From Defluviitaleaceae bacterium (GTDB taxonomy: Bacteria > Bacillota > Clostridia > Lachnospirales > WQUN01), in contig WRDO01000005.1 of assembly GCA_009779755.1 (NCBI GenBank), forward strand, positions 1-64,000: a DNA stretch of 64,000 bases. Direction: 5' to 3'. The notes under the pieces are model-generated. The model ran no database searches. It had not been told where the DNA came from and saw only the letters and a list, made by a program, of their open reading frames with translations. Below are positions 1 through 9,028 of the stretch, piece by piece; within the stretch, counting starts at the first letter, position 1, and the number at the start of each line of letters is the position of its first letter. Both the position numbers and the translations under genes were made by a program.

Positions 1-3000
1 GCTGCCGGAACAGGAACGATATCGTTATCAAGCAATCCGGGAAATGCATCGATAGATATTACCTACACCATGATGCGTATCATTCAAATTTGCCCACCGG
101 ATTGTGAAAATCCCGATTGTATTTCACCGGGTTGTGGCGATTGTAACGCATGTGCCGATTGTTGTGACTGCACCGAAACCACAGGCGGTTGTGATTATCT
201 GGGTTGTCCCTTTAATCCTTGTCACGATTGTGATGGTTGTGAAGATTGCTGCGAGTGTGACGTCGCATTGGGTCCGGGTTGTGATTATGTTAACTGCCCG
301 TATGACCCGGCAGCCCTATTGGAACAGACGTTAAATGATTTCTTCACCCTTCCCGCTTGGTTTACCCCTGCGTGGAAAAACACCGAAATTATCGAAAATA
401 ACCCCCTTTTCCCACTTGTCAATTCAGGTGACAGCGTACCCGTAGCCGGGCAGCCGATACACCGCCGCCCGTGGACCGAAACGGATGTTACGTGGGTAAG
501 GCATAACAACAACCTTTCGCTTCGGGCGGTCGTATCTACCAATAACCTTGGCGTATGGTTTAACCTTAATCCCGGCGTAATTCCGGCAAATGCCGCAATT
601 ACCGTTATCGGGCGGGTAGCGCCGGGTGCGGTCGTCACCGATGTCAGGATGAACACTTCCGGCGGAACGATAGCGGGCGGTCCCGCCAATGTGACCCCCG
701 CCACAGACGGGAGCTTTACGATTACCGCGCCCGCCGCGTGGGTAACCGCTATCCGTACGACAAGGGCAAGTGACCCCGACAATTTGGAATTCCGTCTTAT
801 CGCCACGCAACATTCAAACGACGCAATCATCTATATCGATCAGATAATCATCACCGCACCCAACCCCCTCGAACACAGGTGGCAAATACACCCCATTGAC
901 GCAACGGGCAACAACGTGACCCAAATGGGAACAGGGAACCATTTGCTGAGGTTGGAAAATATCAGCGTTAGCCCCGATTTGATCCGTGCCGGTGCCGGCG
1001 GTCAATTGGTAGTCAATTACCGTTCCGGACAAACCGCGGGAAGCAGCAGACGGCTTACGGTATGGACAGATTTGTCGGGACCGGAAGACGCGATAGAGGA
1101 TATCGCTTTTGCGACTTCTACAAACCTAACAAATGGGTTGGTAGTGAGGACAGATCCCCGTTTGGAAGCGGCACATACCGTAGCGACGATACCGATACCG
1201 CGGTCAATGCTGTATAATGCCGCGACCAATACGACGGCGACCACCATTTACCTCATTATCAATACCGATAATGTGGATGCAAACGTGGTAGGCAACAACA
1301 GAGGCGGCACAGAATTCGTCAGGCTTGATTTTGCCTCGCTTACGATAGCCGCAGGCTGCGAGGATTGCATGGAATGCGCACAGTGTTGCCTTGGGTTTAA
1401 ATGTCCCGGCGCACCCACTTGCGGTTATGAGCATTGCATTTTCCCGCAAATTGTAAGGGAAAATAATAATGAAATGGTAGGCGCGTTTACGATAACGAAC
1501 CCTTATGCGGGTGTTAATTGGAATACGTATTACCAATTCCGCGCCGCGTTGCACACACATACCGTGCGATCGGACGGCGGCGCTACCGTAACGGAATCGG
1601 TACTCGACCATTATAATAAGGGTTTCGATATACTTGCCCTTACGGATCATAACGTACTTTGTTCCGGCGATTGGACGGCGACACCAGTCGGACCTGTTCC
1701 AAGGTCATGGGACTGGTGGCCTCCCAACCGTTGGTTCGATACCATGGCCAGCATATCAATGCAAAACGCGATAAGAAACGGAACGTTTAGCGGGTCCTTC
1801 CCCAACAATTCAGCGTTTTCGCCGCAAGGTCAAAACAGGCGGGATGAAGCGCGCATGTTAGCGGGCCACACGGGGCAAACGGAACGGGGAATGATCAGTA
1901 TCCCCAATGCCATTGAACAAACCTATATGAACCACATCAATACATTTTGGGCTCCGTTCTCCCAAAGTTTACCTTCACGTGCGGTCAATGCCGCCCCCCT
2001 ACCGATAACCGACCACAATAATAACGAAGAAACGGGCGTATTCCGCCGTACGCAGGAACTTGGCGGCGTGGCGTTCATCAACCATGCGGGCAGGCATACT
2101 TGGTATAACAGCCCCTATTTCCCGTCCCACAGGGATGTAAATGCCGCACATAATTTCGGCGGCTTCAGGGGTGAAAACGGAGGCGACCAAGGTGTTCAAG
2201 CATCCAACAACCCCCTTTACGTGCAGGGTTACGCTTCATGGTTCAGGATGTTCCATTCACTGCTCGGATTTGAACTGTTTAACAGGGCGGACGGTGAAAC
2301 CCGTTCCGACCGCATCTTGTGGGATAACGTGTTGATGGAACTCATGCCCGAAGGTCGTCCGGTTTGGGGTTTTTCCGCGGATGACTCCCACGGAATGAAC
2401 CAAACGGGCTATAACTGGAGCGTTATGCTTCTCCCCCCCACTTCGTTGAATGATACGGCTGTCCAACAAGCCATGAGAAGCGGCCAATTCTATTCGGTGA
2501 CCCGAATCGACCGCAGGATCGGCGTCAACGCAAGCGGTAACGGCGTAGGAACGGGACATAGCGCCTCAAGCGCACATCCTTTGTTAAACCAAGCGACCCC
2601 AGTAATAAATTCGATTAAAGTGGTAGACCAACGGATTGAGATCGATGCGGATATCCATGGAAGTAGCAATGATGTTGTAATCCAATGGGTAACGGGCAAT
2701 CCCGACCGTATGAACGGCAACGAAGGTGAAGGCGGCGGCGTAATCATCCATACCGGCGAATATTTATGCCTTATCGATTACGGTAAGTATGTATGGGGTA
2801 ACTATGTACGCGCGCAAGTCATCGGATTTGATGAAAACGGCATAGGCTTGGGTGTTGCGCTGACCAATCCCTTCGGTGTCTATTGCACCAGCCCGACGAC
2901 AGAAGGCGGCACTTCCGCGCCGGTATTCACATTCCCTGACTTGAATGAAGTTGCTCCGCTCCTCCCCAACACATTTACCGGTCAAGTGTGGAACAACATC

Positions 3001-6000
3001 AACAGGATGACCATGCCGGTAGTCGGAAATAATCAATTCCCCGCTTCCATTACGCGTGAACACGGGACGCCGATTGATCCGGTTGGCGGGATCATAACTA
3101 CGGACCCCACCAACAAAAATAACGGATGGAACCTTCCCACAACGGCATGGATCGAAACGGCGCGGGGATGGGGTTATCACGTACCTGTGACATGGAACCT
3201 AACCGCTGCTCGAAACCTTTATAACCCGGAAAATAATGCTGAACAGGTATTCGATATACTGGGCACGTTTACCCTACCCGAAGGTGTAACCAACCCCGGA
3301 GGTCATCCGTTGACGACAAGCATTACCGTAACCATTGAACGTTATGTATCACCGCCGTTATTTATCGCGGAATTTGGTGATGAATGGCATTTCTATGGAA
3401 GGGTACACACGGACGTAATGCTTGGTGCCTTTAACCCCGCCGTATTTACGCAATGGACGGGCAAGGGTATATCACCGATCGGATTCGGGAGTCACACCTT
3501 TACAACAATCATACCGGCAGGCCCCGGTTCTCACCAACGCGGGGAAAACCCAAGTGTTGGAAGCGGCGGCGCGGCTCAAACCGATTTCCACACATTCACT
3601 TATTTTAGTAAGACATTCGACTTACCCGCCGACTTTAACATAAACGAAGTCAGTCATATCGGCGGACGGCATTGGATTGATGACTCTTTGGTGCTTTTTA
3701 TCAACGGCGTTGAAGTGTATCGCTTTAACGTAGCAACAGATGCCAACCAAACCGTTTCATTATCCAATCCCGTTCCTTGGGACCAATTCTATACGCTTAA
3801 TCTAAACCCGAGGATTTTTCCATTCCACTTAAACAATGATTTTGATAACGAAGAAATAGGGACGACGGCAAACGTTTCGCCTAATAATGAGCTTAGACAT
3901 GCAGGAAGCAATACAAAGATACGTGAAGCCCTCAAACCCGGGCAAAACGTCATTACCGCAGCCGTGGGGCAAAATACTCGTACAAGTTCCGACTTGGCAT
4001 TTAACCTTGAGCTGAGCTTGGAATTCGGCGGTAACGGTGGCGATGTCGTGCTTGATTGGACACCCATATGGAAGATGTCGGAAAACCACGCCAATCTGCA
4101 CAACCTTCCCCTTGGTTTGTTATCACTCGGCGAATTGCAAGCGGGTGCCATCGGCCCATACCTCGCGGAATCGGGTGCGGACCAAGGCGCGGAATTTTCT
4201 ATCGTCCCCAATACCACTTTGGGCGATGGATACCGTTCGATTCGCATAGACAACCGGATACATTCATGGCATGGGTTGGATATCAATATCGCGGCGGTAG
4301 GGATTACCGGCGATCTTGAATACCAAGTCGAGGTTATCGGTCGTACCGTGGGTACGATACCCACAACACCCAGCACGGTACGCATGACTTTAGGTATGCC
4401 TTTTAACTGGGATGGTGGTTTTGATTCACCCGCCGCACGTGCCAATATTAATGACGGAGCATGGACGATAAACAGATACAACTTTAACCTGTTGTATTGG
4501 CAAATGCAGAGACCCTATTGGCGGCATGACGGAAGCGGTACAGACTGGAATTTGGGTTCCGGTAACGATAGGATCCGTATCATGACCACAGATAGGGGCG
4601 ATGATATCGGGACCATCACACAAGACGCAGCCGATATATGGAACTTCTTAGCTCCATCCAGAAGGTTTGCTATCATTATCGATGAAATTATTATATATGA
4701 AGGAACCGAAGCGGTTATTCAACCGCCACCCCTTCCCCCGCCGAATGAGGACGGCAGCGGCGACTCCGGCGGCTGGCAACCCACCCCCACACCTACTCCC
4801 ACTCCCACCCCCGAACCCATTGAAGAAGAACCTCCTCCGGTCGTTCATATCCACACCGTGGGCGATAACGACGATATCGAAATCAACGTCACCGTTGACG
4901 CCGATACGGGTGAGGTAACATTGGAAATGACCGAGGAAAGTGCGGAGGAATTGGTTAATCTGCTGATCCAACAAATAGCGGAAGCGGCCGAAGCGGCCAT
5001 CGAAGCCGGTGAGGAACCGCTTGCGCCGCAGCCCGTTGTTGTCGTCTTCGACTTATCCACTATAGAGGAAGCAGCTTCCGTCACGCTTAACGTCGGCGTA
5101 TTGGATACGTTCGCGGAAGCGGACGCGGGTATGCAGCTCATATTCGCCGAAGCGACGGTTAACATGACAGCGGCGTTTTTGGCGGAATTCGTCGCCACCC
5201 TCGATGTGGAGGAACTGGTGGCTGTGTTGGATATGGAAGTGATACTGGCTTCCATAGACATTGACGAGCTGCTGGAGGACATCATCGCCAACATCGACTT
5301 GGATGAGCTGTTCGCGTCCATCGATTTGGATGACCTTGACTTGGAGGCCTTGGGACTGGATGAGGATACCCTCGCCGATTTCCTTGCGGAGCTCGCCGCC
5401 GAAGACCTTAATTTGGAACTGTTGGAAGCGTTGGGCTTCGACGTACGCGAAGCGGCCTTGGAAAACTTCGATGTCGCTGCCTATGTTAAGTCATTGCCCG
5501 TCAACATCGGGATTACCGTTACCCCAAGCGACGAGGACGCGGCGGAACAAGGGCATTTGCTCGCGATCACCTTCAGCGTTTCGGTCGGGACGATTGCCGT
5601 CGCCGAAATGGCTGCCCCCATCGAACTTTCCGTACACTTGCCGGAGGAATCATACGAAGGCAAAAATATAAATCGCATCACCGCGATATGGGGTAACCCC
5701 ACGATCATAGGCGGCCGGATGGATGCCGAAACGGGTGATTTTATCTTCGAAACCACGCGGACCGGTAACTTCACCGTCTCCTATGTGGAAAACCTGGCCA
5801 GATACCGTTTCAACGTTGATTCCCTCATCATCACCGACCTCGCCGATACCGCGCCCGATGTGGAAATGGACGTACAGCCCATGCGCGTCAACGGGCATGT
5901 CCTTGTGCCGATCCGCTTCATCGCATACGCGTTGGGTGCGGAAGTCAGCTCGATACGCCGTACGGCCACCACCCCCACGACCGCGGTCATCACCTTAAAC

Positions 6001-6981
6001 GGTAAAACGTTGCTGATCCCGATCGGTGTCATCACACCCGAATTGGAAGCCTTGGGTATGGTGGAACCCGCGATCGCGATCTCCGGCAGGACGATGATAC
6101 CCTTGGATGTCGTGACCAAGTTCTTTGGCGTATACGTCAATTGGGACAAAGAAACGAACGAAATCGAAATCATCACACGCTACGAGCATAGGGAACCGGC
6201 ACCCGCCGCAACGGAACCCGGGGTAGGGGAATTACCGCCCTTTAAACCGGAGGACGAACCGGAGCCCCAACCCGAAAAGCAACCCGATCCCATATCGGGA
6301 CCCGACCCGGTGCCTACACCCACACCAACGCCTACCCCAACACCCACACCCACGCCAACACCAACACCTACGCCCCCACCCGCAACGCCGGACCTTGATA
6401 CGCTGGCCTTCTCCGGTATGCAAATTACGGGTATCAACAGTAATCCCGTAGTTGTCGGAAACACGCTCCGCGTTGCCGGCAGGGTATTGGGTGAAAGTAA
6501 CAGCGGGGTTTCGATCCCCTTCGAAGCCAATACCCTGCGCGCAGGGCAAACAATCAGGATCGATGCCCGCATCAGCCAAGCGATGCTGACCGCGTTAAAC
6601 ACCGCAAACTCCGCGTTGAGGTATGCCGGTAATGTGGGACAATGGGCCGCGTTCGCGGTTTATGTCGCAAACGAAAACAGGGAGCTGCGCGTTGCCGGCG
6701 GCGACCCGACGGACCCCCAATACAGCGGAAGGAATTTGGGCGACGGAAGGATCGTATGCCGAGGCATATGGGGACCCGCTTCGGGTAACACATGGAATAA
6801 CGTCTCCCCCTCAACCGGTATAATTTCACTGGAATTCACGCTGACGCCGGAAAGGTTCGCGATCCTGTCCGCAGGCGGCGCAATTGAACTGGTGCTGCTC
6901 AACGGTGCGGATAATGACCGTGCCACACGCACAGCATTGGGTACCGCCGACTTCTATGTAACCAACATCACCGTAAGATAA
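1..6981 (+). CDS. Giant Cys-rich surface protein with PHP phosphoesterase domain (5' end outside window)
   Basis: The frame is open from base 1, so the signal peptide and start lie outside; 2,326 residues are visible. In order: a Cys-rich segment (about residues 32-100) of repeated CxxC and CDYxxC units; beta-rich regions; a second Cys cluster (about 451-482); a PHP-type metal phosphoesterase domain with HTHT (518-521), ALTDHN (546-551), INHAGRH (693-699) and SADDSHG (792-798), the metal-ligand motifs of CehA/McbA-like hydrolases; further beta domains; a Pro-Thr linker (about 1594-1606); an acidic Leu/Ile/Asp-rich helical stretch (about 1734-1823); a copper amine oxidase N-terminal-like domain (about 1955-2060); a second Pro-Thr linker (about 2103-2127); and a C-terminal beta domain. 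The linkers and modular build point to a secreted or wall-associated enzyme. Substrate is unknown. A bidirectional terminator follows. Confidence 0.88.
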   Translation, partial: AAGTGTISLSSNPGNASIDITYTMMRIIQICPPDCENPDCISPGCGDCNACADCCDCTETTGGCDYLGCPFNPCHDCDGCEDCCECDVALGPGCDYVNCPYDPAALLEQTLNDFFTLPAWFTPAWKNTEIIENNPLFPLVNSGDSVPVAGQPIHRRPWTETDVTWVRHNNNLSLRAVVSTNNLGVWFNLNPGVIPANAAITVIGRVAPGAVVTDVRMNTSGGTIAGGPANVTPATDGSFTITAPAAWVTAIRTTRASDPDNLEFRLIATQHSNDAIIYIDQIIITAPNPLEHRWQIHPIDATGNNVTQMGTGNHLLRLENISVSPDLIRAGAGGQLVVNYRSGQTAGSSRRLTVWTDLSGPEDAIEDIAFATSTNLTNGLVVRTDPRLEAAHTVATIPIPRSMLYNAATNTTATTIYLIINTDNVDANVVGNNRGGTEFVRLDFASLTIAAGCEDCMECAQCCLGFKCPGAPTCGYEHCIFPQIVRENNNEMVGAFTITNPYAGVNWNTYYQFRAALHTHTVRSDGGATVTESVLDHYNKGFDILALTDHNVLCSGDWTATPVGPVPRSWDWWPPNRWFDTMASISMQNAIRNGTFSGSFPNNSAFSPQGQNRRDEARMLAGHTGQTERGMISIPNAIEQTYMNHINTFWAPFSQSLPSRAVNAAPLPITDHNNNEETGVFRRTQELGGVAFINHAGRHTWYNSPYFPSHRDVNAAHNFGGFRGENGGDQGVQASNNPLYVQGYASWFRMFHSLLGFELFNRADGETRSDRILWDNVLMELMPEGRPVWGFSADDSHGMNQTGYNWSVMLLPPTSLNDTAVQQAMRSGQFYSVTRIDRRIGVNASGNGVGTGHSASSAHPLLNQATPVINSIKVVDQRIEIDADIHGSSNDVVIQWVTGNPDRMNGNEGEGGGVIIHTGEYLCLIDYGKYVWGNYVRAQVIGFDENGIGLGVALTNPFGVYCTSPTTEGGTSAPVFTFPDLNEVAPLLPNTFTGQVWNNINRMTMPVVGNNQFPASITREHGTPIDPVGGIITTDPTNKNNGWNLPTTAWIETARGWGYHVPVTWNLTAARNLYNPENNAEQVFDILGTFTLPEGVTNPGGHPLTTSITVTIERYVSPPLFIAEFGDEWHFYGRVHTDVMLGAFNPAVFTQWTGKGISPIGFGSHTFTTIIPAGPGSHQRGENPSVGSGGAAQTDFHTFTYFSKTFDLPADFNINEVSHIGGRHWIDDSLVLFINGVEVYRFNVATDANQTVSLSNPVPWDQFYTLNLNPRIFPFHLNNDFDNEEIGTTANVSPNNELRHAGSNTKIREALKPGQNVITAAVGQNTRTSSDLAFNLELSLEFGGNGGDVVLDWTPIWKMSENHANLHNLPLGLLSLGELQAGAIGPYLAESGADQGAEFSIVPNTTLGDGYRSIRIDNRIHSWHGLDINIAAVGITGDLEYQVEVIGRTVGTIPTTPSTVRMTLGMPFNWDGGFDSPAARANINDGAWTINRYNFNLLYWQMQRPYWRHDGSGTDWNLGSGNDRIRIMTTDRGDDIGTITQDAADIWNFLAPSRRFAIIIDEIIIYEGTEAVIQPPPLPPPNEDGSGDSGGWQPTPTPTPTPTPEPIEEEPPPVVHIHTVGDNDDIEINVTVDADTGEVTLEMTEESAEELVNLLIQQIAEAAEAAIEAGEEPLAPQPVVVVFDLSTIEEAASVTLNVGVLDTFAEADAGMQLIFAEATVNMTAAFLAEFVATLDVEELVAVLDMEVILASIDIDELLEDIIANIDLDELFASIDLDDLDLEALGLDEDTLADFLAELAAEDLNLELLEALGFDVREAALENFDVAAYVKSLPVNIGITVTPSDEDAAEQGHLLAITFSVSVGTIAVAEMAAPIELSVHLPEESYEGKNINRITAIWGNPTIIGGRMDAETGDFIFETTRTGNFTVSYVENLARYRFNVDSLIITDLADTAPDVEMDVQPMRVNGHVLVPIRFIAYALGAEVSSIRRTATTPTTAVITLNGKTLLIPIGVITPELEALGMVEPAIAISGRTMIPLDVVTKFFGVYVNWDKETNEIEIITRYEHREPAPAATEPGVGELPPFKPEDEPEPQPEKQPDPISGPDPVPTPTPTPTPTPTPTPTPTPTPPPATPDLDTLAFSGMQITGINSNPVVVGNTLRVAGRVLGESNSGVSIPFEANTLRAGQTIRIDARISQAMLTALNTANSALRYAGNVGQWAAFAVYVANENRELRVAGGDPTDPQYSGRNLGDGRIVCRGIWGPASGNTWNNVSPSTGIISLEFTLTPERFAILSAGGAIELVLLNGADNDRATRTALGTADFYVTNITVR

Positions 6982-6996
6982 CGGAACGTTTCCGAT

Positions 6997-7031
6997 AAAA
7001 AAGCGGTCATCCGAAAGGGTGGCCGCTTTTT
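6997..7031. terminator. Bidirectional intrinsic terminator
   Basis: Arms AAAGCGGTCATCC and GGGTGGCCGCTTT around a GAAA tetraloop, with an A-run before and a T-run after. It can end both the giant surface-protein gene (+) and the radical SAM gene (-), which converge here. Confidence 0.85.
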
Positions 7032-7050
7032 ACGTTGTGCCGATCGCGGG

Positions 7051-8286
7051 TCAGCAATCCTCAACCGTATTACCCCCGCAAACCCCCGCTTCATCAAGCG
7101 GTGAAGCCAATAAACCTCGGTAGGTGTCCAAGGTGCCGCACCGCTCCCCTTGGTATTTACCGTTCGCCGTGAGGAAATGCCTGCTCCGCTTTAACGAAAC
7201 CCCCAGCGCCCGCAACGCTTCGTGGGTGATTTTGCAATATTTGCGCGCCTTGATAATACGCGCGGCGTAGGTAGTGCCGATGCCGGGGATGCGGATCAGC
7301 TCCTCGTAATCGGCCTTGTTTACCTCGATGGGGTACAAGTGGATGTTGCGTAAGGCCCAAGCCGCTTTGGGGTCCAAATCGTGTATGAGGTTCGCTTCTG
7401 CTTCGGGTGCGATTTCCTCCGGCGTAAAGCCGTAGAGCTGCATCAGGCGATCGGCTTGGTAGAGGCGCTTCATGCGCCATACGGGCGTGCGTACGGGTGC
7501 CAAGTCGTTATAACCCTTCACGCGTTCCCTTACGCCGAACGCCGTGTAGTATACGCGCGCCAAGCGGTATTTATCGTACATCGCTTTCGACAGGCGCAGG
7601 ATTTCGTAATCGCTTTCGTTGGTGCTGCCCGCCATCATTTGCGTGGTCTGCGACGTGGCGAAGCGCGGGGACCAACGGCCGCGTTCGTGCGCGGCGGAAA
7701 TCAACTCGCTGATGTGCCGCATGGGCGTGAGGATATTATTGCGCGTTTTTTGCTTCGCGACCCTTTTGTAGCCTTCTTCCTTGGCTACCTCGATGTTGAC
7801 GCTCAAGCGGTTGGCGTACAGGCCCGCCAAGCGGATCAAGCCCATGTCCGTACCCGGCATGATTTTGGCGTGTACGTAACCCTTGTACATATGCTCGTTG
7901 CGGATGCGCTTAAGCGTGTCGATAATCAATTCCGTCGTGTAGTCGGCGTTTTTGAATATTCCCGAGGAAATAAAAACGCCGTGCTTGTTACGCACGGCTT
8001 CCTCCACGCAAATCTGCGCCAATTCGGCGGGGGTATTGCAATAGCGGTCGCGTTGTTCGTTGCCCGCGCGGCAGCCGCAATACGCGCAATTAAAAATGCA
8101 ATCGTTGGAAAGGAATGTTTTGGGGACCTTGGGGGGTGTGGGCTTGGCTTTGATTTCCCTGCGGATGGCCGAGAAGTCCGGGATGCACGCGGTATCATCG
8201 TCAGCGACGTCGTACGCCGAGTCCTCGCGCATGAGGGCGAGCTTTTCCTCCCGCGAAAGCGGATTTTTGAAAACGAGATGCGCCAT
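7051..8286 (-). CDS. Putative DNA modification/repair radical SAM protein
   Basis: 411 residues. A radical SAM cluster motif, CIFNCAYC (CX3CX2C), binds the 4Fe-4S cluster that cleaves S-adenosylmethionine. The C-terminal part carries a helix-hairpin-helix motif (IRIPGIGTTYAARII), typical of DNA-binding or repair proteins. Length and layout match the radical SAM family that in many Clostridia sits beside a uracil-DNA-glycosylase-like partner; that partner is not in this window. The ATG at 8286 is chosen because GAAAGGATG precedes it; a TTG six codons upstream overlaps that site. It faces the tetR-phn operon divergently. The reaction is not established for the family, so function is inferred from domain content. 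Confidence 0.85.
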   Translation of the reverse strand: MAHLVFKNPLSREEKLALMREDSAYDVADDDTACIPDFSAIRREIKAKPTPPKVPKTFLSNDCIFNCAYCGCRAGNEQRDRYCNTPAELAQICVEEAVRNKHGVFISSGIFKNADYTTELIIDTLKRIRNEHMYKGYVHAKIMPGTDMGLIRLAGLYANRLSVNIEVAKEEGYKRVAKQKTRNNILTPMRHISELISAAHERGRWSPRFATSQTTQMMAGSTNESDYEILRLSKAMYDKYRLARVYYTAFGVRERVKGYNDLAPVRTPVWRMKRLYQADRLMQLYGFTPEEIAPEAEANLIHDLDPKAAWALRNIHLYPIEVNKADYEELIRIPGIGTTYAARIIKARKYCKITHEALRALGVSLKRSRHFLTANGKYQGERCGTLDTYRGLLASPLDEAGVCGGNTVEDC

Positions 8287-8306
8287 AAAAACATCCTTTC
8301 GCAATG

Positions 8307-8335
8307 ATTATAACGAACGAATGTTTTATTGGCAA
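8307..8335 (-). promoter_or_regulatory. Sigma-A-type promoter for the radical SAM gene
   Basis: On the minus strand TTGCCA, a 17-base spacer and TATAAT. Transcription would start only about 14 bases before the chosen ATG, leaving a very short leader that still holds the ribosome site. Confidence 0.6.
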
Positions 8336-8353
8336 GGAAAAGGATAAGCCTTG

Positions 8354-8382
8354 TTGACAAAATGACACGAGCGTCATACTAT
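8354..8382 (+). promoter_or_regulatory. Sigma-A-type promoter of the tetR-phnDCE operon
   Basis: TTGACA (8354-8359), 17-base spacer, TACTAT (8377-8382). An inverted repeat (8362-8377) fills the spacer, so a bound regulator would block RNA polymerase. Confidence 0.75.
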
Positions 8383-8412
8383 AAGATTAATGACGCTGAT
8401 GTCAGCATCATT
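8362..8412. promoter_or_regulatory. Two TetR-type operators (TGAC-N6-GTCA)
   Basis: Operator 1 (8362-8377) is ATGAC-N6-GTCAT and lies between the -35 and -10 boxes. Operator 2 (8389-8412) is a 24-base near-perfect palindrome (arms AATGACGCTGA and TCAGCATCATT) just after the -10 box. Both contain TGAC-N6-GTCA with unrelated centres, as expected for two sites of one dimeric repressor. The nearest candidate is the TetR protein encoded immediately downstream, implying autoregulation of the phn operon. Confidence 0.7.
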
Positions 8413-8429
8413 AAAGGAGGCGAATCCCC

Positions 8430-9026
8430 ATTTCCCGTTCACATTTTGAGAGAAGGCGTAAGGATAAACAGCGCAAGATATTGGATGCGGCCAAGCGTGT
8501 CTTTTGCCGTAAGGGTTTCCTAGCGGTCAAGATGCAGGACATCATCGACGAATGCGGCATCAGCCGCGGCGGGATTTATATCTACTACGCGTCGGTGGAT
8601 GACATCCTGATCGACGTGTTAAAGCAGCGCAACAAGGAAGGCATCACGTCGATCAACAAATCGGTGGACGCGCATGAGCCGTTCGCGCAGGTGTTCGACG
8701 CGTTTATGGCCAAACAAAAGGAGCGTTTGGTTAATTTCGAAAACAGCCTGTTCCGCGCGTATTGCGAATATATCTTTTCCAAGCCGAAGCCTGCGGTACA
8801 CGCCTTCCGCGATACGCAGCTTGCGCACCTGCGCGGCTCTGTCGAAGCGATTTTAAGGTTGGGCGCAAGTCAGGGAATATTACGGAACGAAAATGTTTCA
8901 CAGTTGGCGGTGCATTTTATCGCGGTGATCGACGGGCTGAGCCTGTTGGCTTTGGGCGACGCGCTGACCGTGGAGATCGTGGATGAACAATTCGGATTAC
9001 TATATCAAATCATCAGGGGCGTTTAA
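8430..9026 (+). CDS. TetR/AcrR-family transcriptional regulator (probable ATT start)
   Basis: The N-terminal HTH reads KILDAAKRVF...GISRGGIYIYY, the classic TetR fold, followed by a helical ligand-binding domain; about 198 residues. No in-frame ATG or GTG opens the domain. The first conventional codon (TTG, 8481) would remove the basic leader and the first turn of helix 1 and lies 16 bases from any purine-rich site. By contrast AAAGGAGG (8413-8420) sits 9 bases before an in-frame ATT at 8430, giving the typical N-terminus SRSHFERRRKDKQRKILDA. I therefore extend to 8430 with an ATT start. The stop is 2 bases before phnD, so it is probably the operon's own regulator; the inducer is unknown. Confidence 0.8.
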   Translation: MSRSHFERRRKDKQRKILDAAKRVFCRKGFLAVKMQDIIDECGISRGGIYIYYASVDDILIDVLKQRNKEGITSINKSVDAHEPFAQVFDAFMAKQKERLVNFENSLFRAYCEYIFSKPKPAVHAFRDTQLAHLRGSVEAILRLGASQGILRNENVSQLAVHFIAVIDGLSLLALGDALTVEIVDEQFGLLYQIIRGV

Positions 9027-9028
9027 TT

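Noticed and set aside
3789..4481. 230-codon minus-strand open frame inside the giant surface-protein gene
   Set aside because: Low-complexity shadow of the sense frame, with no ribosome site and no family resemblance.
6300..6380. Short tandem repeat as CRISPR or satellite
   Set aside because: It encodes a Pro-Thr linker in frame within the surface protein; no spacers.
7381..8307. 308-codon open frame opposite the radical SAM gene
   Set aside because: It is the exact antisense of a clearly recognised gene, has no ribosome site and no family features; GC-rich codons keep the frame open.
8481..9026. TetR gene starting at TTG 8481
   Set aside because: It would cut into the first HTH helix and has no ribosome site at a workable distance.
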